Shown: one piece after another, positions 42,543-49,844 of the stretch | How positions within the stretch are numbered: position 1 is the stretch's first letter | Layout: every line of letters begins with the position of its first letter | The notes under the pieces: model-generated | Database searches by the model: none | Seen by the model: only the letters and a program-made list of their open reading frames with translations | Told to the model about the DNA's origin: nothing | Program-made: the position numbers and the translations under genes | Source of the DNA: Alphaproteobacteria bacterium UBA2903 | GTDB lineage: Bacteria > Pseudomonadota > Alphaproteobacteria > CAAGCB01 > CAG-977 | Reading direction: 5' to 3' | Length of the DNA stretch: 55,800 bases | Assembly: GCA_002349565.1 (NCBI GenBank) | Contig: DEDN01000011.1 | Location: 1-55,800, forward strand

Positions 42543-43024
42543 TTTTTAGGGGCGGAGGCGGCAACCGTTCCTGCGGGCGCTTCTGTTACTTCATCCCCCC
42601 ACTTGTCAACCAATTGGCGTTGCAAATCACGCAAAAACTGTATGCGGCGCTGATCCGCCATTTCGACAATGCTTAAAATGATAGGCGGAATACAGCGGGA
42701 AAAAATAAAGCCGACGACAGCGGCTCCGAAAGCCACAAATATCGTTTTGAAATCAAAAAACAACCCTATGGCACCTTCCAAAGAATTGTCTTCAAACCAC
42801 AAACGAAATAAAAACGGCAAAGTTCCCGCAAAGTTCATTCCGCCGATACATAGCCATTTGTATTTATAGCGCAGTTTGTATTTATTTTCCAAAACCAGCG
42901 AAACCAGCGTCGGCAACATAGCCAACAGGAAAAACAGCACTGTCGCTTTTAGAACCAACAGAATCGGGAACAGCACAATACAAGTAATGAACGTTCTGAA
43001 TTTGCCTGTTTTTTTTTCGCTCAT
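42536..43024 (-). CDS. Inner-membrane protein, partner of the kinase-like protein
   Basis: 162 aa with three or four hydrophobic segments (TFITCIVLFPILLVLKATVL, FFLLAMLPTLVSLVL, WLCIGGMNFAGTLPFLF, TIFVAFGAAVVGFIFSRC). A cytosolic tail follows (MADQRRIQFLRDLQRQLVDKW and an Ala/Pro end). No family recognised. It starts 3 bp after the stop of the kinase-like gene, so the two are almost certainly co-transcribed and may form one membrane complex. Confidence 0.7.
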   Translation of the reverse strand: MSEKKTGKFRTFITCIVLFPILLVLKATVLFFLLAMLPTLVSLVLENKYKLRYKYKWLCIGGMNFAGTLPFLFRLWFEDNSLEGAIGLFFDFKTIFVAFGAAVVGFIFSRCIPPIILSIVEMADQRRIQFLRDLQRQLVDKWGDEVTEAPAGTVAASAPKNQ

Positions 43025-43027
43025 TTT

Positions 43028-45106
43028 CTATCCCTTTAAAAAACGCGCAACCAGCAGCAACAGCATAACCAGCAAAGCAATGGAAAACGATACGATCGCC
43101 GCGACTTCATAGCCCAGCAGCATGCCGTGTTCAATTCTTTTTTCGCGATTGCCGTCCAAAAAATCGATTTCCTGCGATATTTTGGCATAGTCGCACCGCG
43201 CCTGTTCAAAACTGCGCATATCGGACAATCGTTCGTCTTTGTTGTCCAAAAAGCGGTAGAGTTCCGGCAGACTGCCCTTGCGGATATATTTCGGCATGTC
43301 CTTTTCCAGCTGTCTGCGTTTTTCCAAGCTGTGGTAATTGCCGATGATCGGCGCGATATGCCGCCCCAGCCAAGCGCACATTCCGTACAGTTTTTCGGGA
43401 CCGAACGTCCATTGCAAAGTGGAATACAGGCTCAGCATTCCTTGAGCGGCAACATTTTCTTTCGGCGAATTGAGCAAAGCAATCTGTTCCCCCAGTTTCG
43501 TGCCGAAGTTGACGGAAATGAACGCCGCGATATGGCGGTCGACGGGATCCGTTTTCGCATCGACTTTTTTGGAAACGCTTTCCAATGCTTCCAGCAAATC
43601 GCGCACATTGTCGACATAGTGCTTTTTAACCAACGGACTTTGACACGGCAATCCTTCCGCCGTTTCGTACAAAAGCCGTTCAAATCCCATGCCCAAATCT
43701 GGCTTTTTCAGCGTCACCTGCATAGCTTTGACCTGCTGAGCGGAAACGCGGTCGTTTTTAAAGCTGTACCAGCTTTCCAAAAATCCCGTCGAAATAATGC
43801 CGATCAGCGGTTTGACATCCCGATCCTGCAAGACGGCAGTTCCCATGACATATCCCAGCGCATCGGGCATAAAGGACCAATCCCTTAAATGCAAAGGAGC
43901 GTCGGGCTGCAAAAGCATGCAAGTTCTGGAAACGATAAAGTCGTCCTGCCGTTCTTTTTGCGAAAAAGCGACGACAGCCATTTCCAAAGTTTTTGCAATG
44001 GTTTCTGCGGTTTGCTTGTCTTCAAATCCGCGCAAAATCCATGTCATCAGACGTTCCGACCGAATGGCTTCCGCCGCCAAATCCCAGTTGTAAAAGAACG
44101 CCAAAGCCAAACTGCGGTAGGAAAAGTATTCCTGATTGTTGAAAATAAACGGTCTTTGCGACGATTTTCCCGATTTGACCTGAACGGGCGTCAAACGGCG
44201 TCCGTCAATCCATTGCTGGGTCGAAGAAATATCCCACCGCTGCTCGACGGAATCGGACAGCAGTCCGCGCAACAGTTCAATCAAAGCCAAAGCAATGCGC
44301 TCTTCACCGATAATGGTGGCATAAGAGCCTTTTCGGACTTTCAATTCAGCCAATTCCGGAATGGACAGTCCCTCGACGGGATTATGCCCCAATCCCAGCC
44401 ACATCAGCGACGCCCCCAAGGCATAAAGATCGTCCGCCGCAACGCCGTTGCCCCTCCCCTCGGGCTGGCAAAGCATCGAGGGAACGGTTTCGCACACGCC
44501 GGGCTGATCGTAAGCGGGCGGAACGGAAATGCAGTCGCCCAGCACGATTTGCGTTTTTTCCGCATCCATATAAAACAGGTTGTCGGGGCGTATGGAGCGG
44601 TGCGTCAATCCGCAAACCGCTAAATTGTTGATGCCCGCCAGCAAAGGACGCACCCATTTTGAAACCAGATCGGCTTCTTCTTTTGACAGAACGGGCGTAA
44701 ACTTCTTGCCCATAACGACATGCCCGCCCAGCGGACGTTCATAGATTAAAAAATAAGTATGCCGCTGCATCGGTTTCCAATACGCAACGCCGCCGTCAAC
44801 CAAAGGAAGCAGCCCCTCGGTTTTAGCCCCCGCCCGCAAACGGACGTGATCTTTGCGCACAGGCAAATCGGGTCGGCAGACATAAGCGAATATGCGTCTG
44901 TCGGGGGACGAAACATCTTCGGCTTGGTACGCTTTCGCATTCGGCAAGTCCAAAAGCGGCAGCGGCAAATGCAGAAAAACGCGGTAATTTCCGTTGACGA
45001 CGGCAACGAAGTCCTCCCGTTCGGAATTGTCCGTTTTGGATGCAACGCCTGCGATTTTCTGTTCCGCCTCGGTAGCCTCTTTTACTTTCTGTTCCAGCTC
45101 TGCCAT
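43028..45106 (-). CDS. Protein-kinase-fold protein lacking the catalytic Asp, with C-terminal TM anchor
   Basis: 692 aa. Residues ~40-300 follow a Ser/Thr-kinase layout. The catalytic loop reads H169-R-S-I-R-P-D-N176: the HRD Asp is Ser171, while the Mg-binding Asn is kept. The DFG position reads LGDCIS (Asp191 kept, Phe-Gly lost). A canonical VAIK lysine is not evident. A later ADDLYALGASLMWLGLG matches the helix-F DxxxxG region. Residues ~320-650 are a helical region of unknown type, and a single TM helix (about 667-688: EVAAIVSFSIALLVMLLLLVA) lies before a basic end. Best read as a pseudokinase or atypical kinase in the inner membrane, cytosolic side. Its membrane partner follows. Confidence 0.75.
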   Translation of the reverse strand: MAELEQKVKEATEAEQKIAGVASKTDNSEREDFVAVVNGNYRVFLHLPLPLLDLPNAKAYQAEDVSSPDRRIFAYVCRPDLPVRKDHVRLRAGAKTEGLLPLVDGGVAYWKPMQRHTYFLIYERPLGGHVVMGKKFTPVLSKEEADLVSKWVRPLLAGINNLAVCGLTHRSIRPDNLFYMDAEKTQIVLGDCISVPPAYDQPGVCETVPSMLCQPEGRGNGVAADDLYALGASLMWLGLGHNPVEGLSIPELAELKVRKGSYATIIGEERIALALIELLRGLLSDSVEQRWDISSTQQWIDGRRLTPVQVKSGKSSQRPFIFNNQEYFSYRSLALAFFYNWDLAAEAIRSERLMTWILRGFEDKQTAETIAKTLEMAVVAFSQKERQDDFIVSRTCMLLQPDAPLHLRDWSFMPDALGYVMGTAVLQDRDVKPLIGIISTGFLESWYSFKNDRVSAQQVKAMQVTLKKPDLGMGFERLLYETAEGLPCQSPLVKKHYVDNVRDLLEALESVSKKVDAKTDPVDRHIAAFISVNFGTKLGEQIALLNSPKENVAAQGMLSLYSTLQWTFGPEKLYGMCAWLGRHIAPIIGNYHSLEKRRQLEKDMPKYIRKGSLPELYRFLDNKDERLSDMRSFEQARCDYAKISQEIDFLDGNREKRIEHGMLLGYEVAAIVSFSIALLVMLLLLVARFLKG

Positions 45107-45206
45107 CGGATATTCGGACGCCCCCTTGAAAAAAGGGGAAAACTTACCCCTTGAATTGTAAATTTTCCCCAGTATATCAAACAGTTTTTAAGGAATAAAC
45201 TGTTTT

Positions 45207-46496
45207 TTACGCTTTGTACGGGTCAACACGGATGATTGTGTCTTCGCGTTCGGGACTGGTTGAAATCATCCCGACCTTGATCCCCGTCAGCTGTTCCAAG
45301 CGCTCAATGTATTTTTTCGCGTTTTCGGGCAGCTGAGCGTAATCGCGGATGCCGTAAGTCGACGATTTCCACCCCGGCAAAGTTTCGTAAACGGGTTTGA
45401 CATCAGCGCCCGCTTTGATTTGCATGGGGAAGCAATCCAGTTTTTGACCGTTCAGTTCGTAGCCGACGCAGACTTTGATTTCGTCGAACTGATCAAGGAT
45501 ATCCAGCTTCATCACCGCCAATTCATGAATCCCGTTGACGCGCACGGCTTGACGAACCAAAACCGCGTCAAACCAGCCGCAACGGCGGGGACGCCCCGTC
45601 ACCGTTCCGAATTCGCGACCGACTTCGCGGATTTTGTCGCCCGCTTCGTCAAACAATTCGGTCGGGAAAGGACCGGCGCCGACGCGGGTCGTGTAAGCCT
45701 TGACCACGCCGATTACTTTGTCGATGTATTTCATGCCGACGCCCGAACCGACAGCCGCCTGTCCCGCAATCGTATTTGAAGAAGTGACATACGGATATGT
45801 TCCGAAATCGTTGTCCAGCATAGTGGCTTGCGCCCCCTCGAACAACAGGGACGCGCCGTTGTCCAGCTTGTCCGCCAGAATTTTCCACGCGGGAACGACA
45901 TAAGGCGCAAGGAAGTCGGCGATTTCGTTCAGCTGTTTCAGCAAATCGTCCGCATTGACCGTCGGCTGTCCCATGCCTTTGCGCAAAGCGTTATGGAAAC
46001 GCAGCAGATTTTCAACCTTGGCAGGCAGAGTTTCTTTTTCGAACAAATCCCCCGCGCGAATGGCGCGGCGACCGACTTTGTCCTGATAAGCGGGACCGAT
46101 GCCGCGTCCCGTCGTGCCGATTTTGGATTTGCCGGCGGCTTCTTCGCTCATATGATCCAATTCGCGGTGCAGCGGCAAAATCAAAGTCGCCAATTCGGAA
46201 ATTTTCAAAACATCGGGGGATACTTTCGCGCCCAAATCGGACACACGCTTGATTTCGTCGCGCAAAGCCCACGGATCGACAACCACGCCGTTTCCGATAA
46301 CGGACAGTTTTCCGCGCACGATGCCCGACGGCAACAGGGAAAGCTTGTACGTCACACCGTCCACAACCAAAGTATGCCCCGCGTTGTTTCCGCCTTGGAA
46401 GCGCACGACGACATCGGCTTTTTCGCTCATCAAATCGACGATTTTACCTTTTCCTTCGTCGCCCCATTGGGCGCCTATGATTACGATATTGGTCAT
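45207..46496 (-). CDS. purA: Adenylosuccinate synthetase
   Basis: 429 aa. The start at 46496 gives the canonical MTNIVIIGAQWGDEGKGKIVD (GDEGKGK P-loop 12-18), with AAGGAG upstream. GGNNAGHT, GTTGRGIGPAYQDK and LLFEGAQATMLDNDFGTYPYVTSSN are family signatures. TRVGAGPFPTE and the GRPRRCGWFD loop complete the GTP/IMP/Asp sites. Converts IMP to adenylosuccinate using GTP. It lies 19 bp downstream of hisZ on the same strand, a common alphaproteobacterial pair. Confidence 0.96.
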   Translation of the reverse strand: MTNIVIIGAQWGDEGKGKIVDLMSEKADVVVRFQGGNNAGHTLVVDGVTYKLSLLPSGIVRGKLSVIGNGVVVDPWALRDEIKRVSDLGAKVSPDVLKISELATLILPLHRELDHMSEEAAGKSKIGTTGRGIGPAYQDKVGRRAIRAGDLFEKETLPAKVENLLRFHNALRKGMGQPTVNADDLLKQLNEIADFLAPYVVPAWKILADKLDNGASLLFEGAQATMLDNDFGTYPYVTSSNTIAGQAAVGSGVGMKYIDKVIGVVKAYTTRVGAGPFPTELFDEAGDKIREVGREFGTVTGRPRRCGWFDAVLVRQAVRVNGIHELAVMKLDILDQFDEIKVCVGYELNGQKLDCFPMQIKAGADVKPVYETLPGWKSSTYGIRDYAQLPENAKKYIERLEQLTGIKVGMISTSPEREDTIIRVDPYKA

Positions 46497-46515
46497 TTTT
46501 GTTTTCAGCTCCTTG

Positions 46516-47673
46516 TTACAACGGACGAAGCGTACCGCCCGCATAGATAAAGTCGCACGACAACCGCCGCGCTTCGCCTTCGGCATCGTTCGACAAACCG
46601 CAAACGATTGCACAGCCGCTTAATTTTTCCGTTTCGGCAAACGGCGTGTCCAAAGGCACATACACCCGCTTTTCGGCAGCGGGGATTTTCAAAACAGACA
46701 GAATTTCTGTCATCAACAGCGTAACGCCGACAGCGGGTTCGCCCGCTTTTCCTTTGAGCGAAGCAATATAACGCCCGCCGCGTCCCAATTCGACGAACGT
46801 ATCCGCATCGTACACGGAAAAAGCAATGCCGCGATGGTATTCAAACCCGCGGTTTTCCAAAGCGTCCGCCGTAATCTTCAAAGCAATGCCGCTGTTTTTC
46901 AGCAAATCGGCGACCTGCGCCAAACGGCGGCATTCGGCGCGCGCTTCGTCGGGCAGATCAAGCGTGTTCAGCAAAGCCAACACGCGATCGCAATCGCCGT
47001 ACGCATCGAACAAAACGTCAAACACGGGCAAAGCCGCCCGCCCGTTTTTGCCCGAGGCGTTTAAAAATTCATGAGCGGCTGAAAAATCCTTTTGATTGAC
47101 AAAGCCCGCCAAAGCGTCCGTTTCTTCGCGTGAAAAACCGTACGCGCCGCACAAAGCGGGATATAAAGTCGGCAAATTCAAATCAATGGAAACGCGTTCG
47201 AAACCGATGGCTTTCAACGCCCCCGCGGCAAGCAGGATAACCTCGGCGTCGGCTTGTGCGACATCCGCCCCGACCAGCTCCGCCCCGACTTGCAAGATCT
47301 GCCGCGCGGGGTTCAGCTGCGTGCCGTTCAGGCGCAAGACATGCCCCGCATACGCCAAACGCAGCGGGCGCGGCTCGTCGGACAATCGAGTCAGCGCGAT
47401 TCTGCCAATCTGCGACGTCATATCGGCGCGTATGCCCATCGTTTTGCCCGACAATGAATCAATCAAGCGGAATGTTTGATTTTTCAAATCGTCGTTTTGC
47501 TGGGAAAACAGCGTTTCTTCAAACTCAGCCAAAGGCGGCGAAACCCTTTGATAGGCGTAACGACCGAAAAATCCGAGTATTTTTTCAACCGCGTCCGCTT
47601 CGTTCGAAGCAAACGGCGGCAATACATCGGTCATTCCCACGGGCAGCAATCCGGCTGCAGCGGCATGTTTCAT
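46516..47673 (-). CDS. hisZ: ATP phosphoribosyltransferase regulatory subunit
   Basis: 385 aa. Class II aminoacyl-tRNA-synthetase-like fold resembling HisRS: GLLPVGMTDVLPPFASNEAD, a motif-2-like LRLAYAGHVLR, and FEYHRGIAFSVYDADTFVELGRGGRY near the HisRS motif. It lacks the anticodon-binding domain of HisRS, so HisZ is favoured. Forms an octamer with the short HisG and confers histidine feedback; hisG is not in the window. The start at 47673 is chosen over a TTG at 47682 by ribosome-site spacing. Confidence 0.88.
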   Translation of the reverse strand: MKHAAAAGLLPVGMTDVLPPFASNEADAVEKILGFFGRYAYQRVSPPLAEFEETLFSQQNDDLKNQTFRLIDSLSGKTMGIRADMTSQIGRIALTRLSDEPRPLRLAYAGHVLRLNGTQLNPARQILQVGAELVGADVAQADAEVILLAAGALKAIGFERVSIDLNLPTLYPALCGAYGFSREETDALAGFVNQKDFSAAHEFLNASGKNGRAALPVFDVLFDAYGDCDRVLALLNTLDLPDEARAECRRLAQVADLLKNSGIALKITADALENRGFEYHRGIAFSVYDADTFVELGRGGRYIASLKGKAGEPAVGVTLLMTEILSVLKIPAAEKRVYVPLDTPFAETEKLSGCAIVCGLSNDAEGEARRLSCDFIYAGGTLRPL

Positions 47674-47746
47674 TTCAGTCAATCCAAAGGCTGTCGAATC
47701 TCTGATTTATGTTTTACCCCGAATCGATTTGAAAGGAAACAACTTT

Positions 47747-48097
47747 TTAACGCCTGCCGCGGATTCTGCGTTCGGGATCTTTCCAGCCGACGGTATGCGT
47801 GTACGCTTCTTTCATCACATCGCCGTATTTTTCGCTTTCGATATTCAGCAAAAATTCGTAAATGCCGCAAACGATTTCCGCTTGTATCTTTTCCTGTTCG
47901 TCGCGCGACAGACGGCGGCATTCCGTCCAAGCGATTTGATTCCCCTGCCCGTCTGTGACGAACACGTCGGTGAAATCGCCCGCAACCGACACGGGTTCCG
48001 TTCCCGCGACATAAGATTTGTGCATCAGGTCTTTCAAACACATAAAGGCTACGGCTTTTGCCATTTTACAGGCAATATGACGTTCTTGGGCGGACAT
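47747..48097 (-). CDS. Hypothetical protein, 116 aa
   Basis: Good AAGGAG ribosome site before ATG 48097. Soluble, mixed alpha/beta composition (ACKMAKAVAFMCLKDLMHKS, VFVTDGQGNQIAWTEC) with a strongly basic end (DPERRIRGRR). No signal peptide or TM. Not recognised. Same strand as hisZ, 73 bp upstream of it. Confidence 0.65.
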   Translation of the reverse strand: MSAQERHIACKMAKAVAFMCLKDLMHKSYVAGTEPVSVAGDFTDVFVTDGQGNQIAWTECRRLSRDEQEKIQAEIVCGIYEFLLNIESEKYGDVMKEAYTHTVGWKDPERRIRGRR

Positions 48098-48282
48098 AGG
48101 CGATTCTCCTTGTTGCTGTTTTCCGGCTTATTGTATGCGAAACCGCGGCAAAAAAATACTTAGACAATCTGCCACATAGACCGATGACCGACAAAGGCGG
48201 CGGAAAAATCCTTGATTTTCGAACGGATTTCTTTCATTCTTTTTCAGAGTTTTCAACTTTGATCCACAAAGGATTTTTTGTC

Positions 48283-48492
48283 ATGAAACATTATTTCGAT
48301 TATCTGCTGCACGATTTGATTCCGTCGTTTTTCAAAGGACTGCTGAAATTCATCGGTGAAACGCTGACGGTCATCAAAATGTATTTCTGGGTAATTCTGG
48401 TTGTTTTGGCGGTGCTTTATTTCGCCGATATCGGCGGCATGCACGGCACCATCGACGGTTGGATATCCACGGTCAAAGGGTGGTTCAGATAA
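48283..48492 (+). CDS. Small single-pass membrane protein, 69 aa
   Basis: ATG at 48283 with AAAGGA upstream; a longer start at 48184 has no ribosome site. The N-terminal part is amphipathic (LLHDLIPSFFKGLLKFIGET) and one TM helix follows (MYFWVILVVLAVLYFADI). The periplasmic tail is short (HGTIDGWISTVKGWFR). Function unknown. It precedes the AsmA-like gene by 63 bp. Confidence 0.6.
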   Translation: MKHYFDYLLHDLIPSFFKGLLKFIGETLTVIKMYFWVILVVLAVLYFADIGGMHGTIDGWISTVKGWFR

Positions 48493-48555
48493 CCCAAAGC
48501 AGACATTTTCTTTGCGGTCGGAAAAGTGTAAACTGCAAAGAAAAAGGAGCCGACA

Positions 48556-49266
48556 ATGAAAAGAACGATAAAAATCTGCTGTTGCGGCATTGGTGCTGCA
48601 GCCGTTTTAAGCGGCGGTGTTTATTTATTCCGCAATCAAATCATTGCGTCCGCGATTGAAACGGTCGTGCCGAAAATCACCCAAACGGCGGTTGCGGTCG
48701 GCGCGGTCGATTTCAATCCTTTTGCGGGACGGGCGGAAATCAAAGCTTTGACTTTGGGCAATCCCGCGGGATACGGCGGTGATATGCTGAAACTGGCGGA
48801 CATCAGAGTTACGCTTGACCCGACAACGGTTTTATCGGACAAAATCGTCATTCACGACATTTTCATCGACGGCGTTTCGGTCAATTACGCCGTATCCGCG
48901 CACGGCGTTTCCAACATCGCCGTTTTGCAGCAAAACGTCGCGGGCGACGCCAAGCCGCGAGCAAACAAAACGGCAAAACCCGCCGATAAAACCCCGAAGC
49001 CAGAAAAGCAAGTCGTTATCGACAAATTCACATTGCAAAACGCGGAAGTATCCGCTTCGTTCGCGGGCATCGGGGCGACAATGCCTCTGCCCGACATTCA
49101 TTTAACGGATATCGGCAAACACAAATCCAAATCCATGAAAGAAGCGTTCGCCGACATCCTGTCCGTGTTTTCGAAAGAAACGCTGTCAGCCGTTCAAAGT
49201 TCGGCGAAAGAAACCCTGAAATCGGGCGCCCAATCTTTGAACAAGCTGATTAAAAAGCTGTTTTAA
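48556..49266 (+). CDS. AsmA-like (DUF748-type) membrane-anchored periplasmic protein
   Basis: 236 aa with AAAAAGGAG upstream. An N-terminal anchor (ICCCGIGAAAVLSGGVYLF) is followed by VGAVDFNPFAGRAEIKALTLGNPAGYGGDMLKLADIRVTL, the repeating strand pattern of AsmA/DUF748 proteins. A Lys/Pro linker separates a second strand block (DKFTLQNAEVSASFAGIG) and a helical C-terminus. Larger relatives form bridges that carry phospholipid between membranes; this one is a short, single-module version. Tail-to-tail overlap of 4 bp with the nitroreductase. Confidence 0.65.
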   Translation: MKRTIKICCCGIGAAAVLSGGVYLFRNQIIASAIETVVPKITQTAVAVGAVDFNPFAGRAEIKALTLGNPAGYGGDMLKLADIRVTLDPTTVLSDKIVIHDIFIDGVSVNYAVSAHGVSNIAVLQQNVAGDAKPRANKTAKPADKTPKPEKQVVIDKFTLQNAEVSASFAGIGATMPLPDIHLTDIGKHKSKSMKEAFADILSVFSKETLSAVQSSAKETLKSGAQSLNKLIKKLF

Positions 49267-49844
49267 GCGGGATAGCCGATAGTCTGGGTAACGATGACTT
49301 CCCTGTCGCCCAGATTCAAAGCTTTTGCCAAACCGTCGGCATCGTACATGCCGCGCACAACGTTGTTCAGCCCCGCCGAAGCGCAGTACAAGCCGACGTT
49401 TTGATATGCCGATCCCGCATGCATTCCCGCGTATTTATGTTGTTTTTCGACAAACAGCAGCGTCAGCGGCGCTTTGCGGGCAAAATCCTGCGGCACCAAC
49501 AAATCGCGCAAATCCTTTTTGACGACCTGTTCCAAAACGTTGTCTTTGGCGTTGTACAGGAAAGCGCCCTCCGCCGTCAAAACGTAAACGTCCATACCTT
49601 GCTCGTTGCGGGCGGTGGGAATGGTGCGTTTGTTTGGACGGTTGAAACCGTAAGCCGCCCACAGAATGTTGCTTAAATCCTGCGCGGAAACAGGCCTGTC
49701 GGCGAATTCGCGCACGGTTTTGCGTTCCGCCATGGCTTGCATCAGCGGTTTTCCACCCGTTGTTTCGGGTACGGGCAAAGTGATGTTTTCGGCGTTGGCA
49801 ATACCGCTTGCCAACATCGTTAAAGCAAATACAGTCTTGTTCAT
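49263..49844 (-). CDS. Exported SagB/nitroreductase-family protein
   Basis: 193 aa. The start at 49844 gives a clear signal peptide (MNKTVFALTMLASGIANA) ending at about residue 19. The nitroreductase core begins PLMQAMAERKTVREFADRPVSAQDLSNILWAAYGFNR, the FMN-binding start of SagB-like nitroreductases. HAGSAYQNVGLYCASAGLNNVVRG and VIVTQTIGYP complete it. Export of a flavoprotein of this fold is unusual because most are cytosolic. Its ATG overlaps the stop of the GGDEF-EAL gene by 4 bp, so translation is coupled. Confidence 0.85.
   Translation of the reverse strand: MNKTVFALTMLASGIANAENITLPVPETTGGKPLMQAMAERKTVREFADRPVSAQDLSNILWAAYGFNRPNKRTIPTARNEQGMDVYVLTAEGAFLYNAKDNVLEQVVKKDLRDLLVPQDFARKAPLTLLFVEKQHKYAGMHAGSAYQNVGLYCASAGLNNVVRGMYDADGLAKALNLGDREVIVTQTIGYPA

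Noticed and set aside
45140..45206. Terminator for purA at the AAACAGTTT/AAACTGTTT hairpin
   Set aside because: The stem is AT-rich and its T-run lies on the plus strand, the wrong side for purA; too weak to list.
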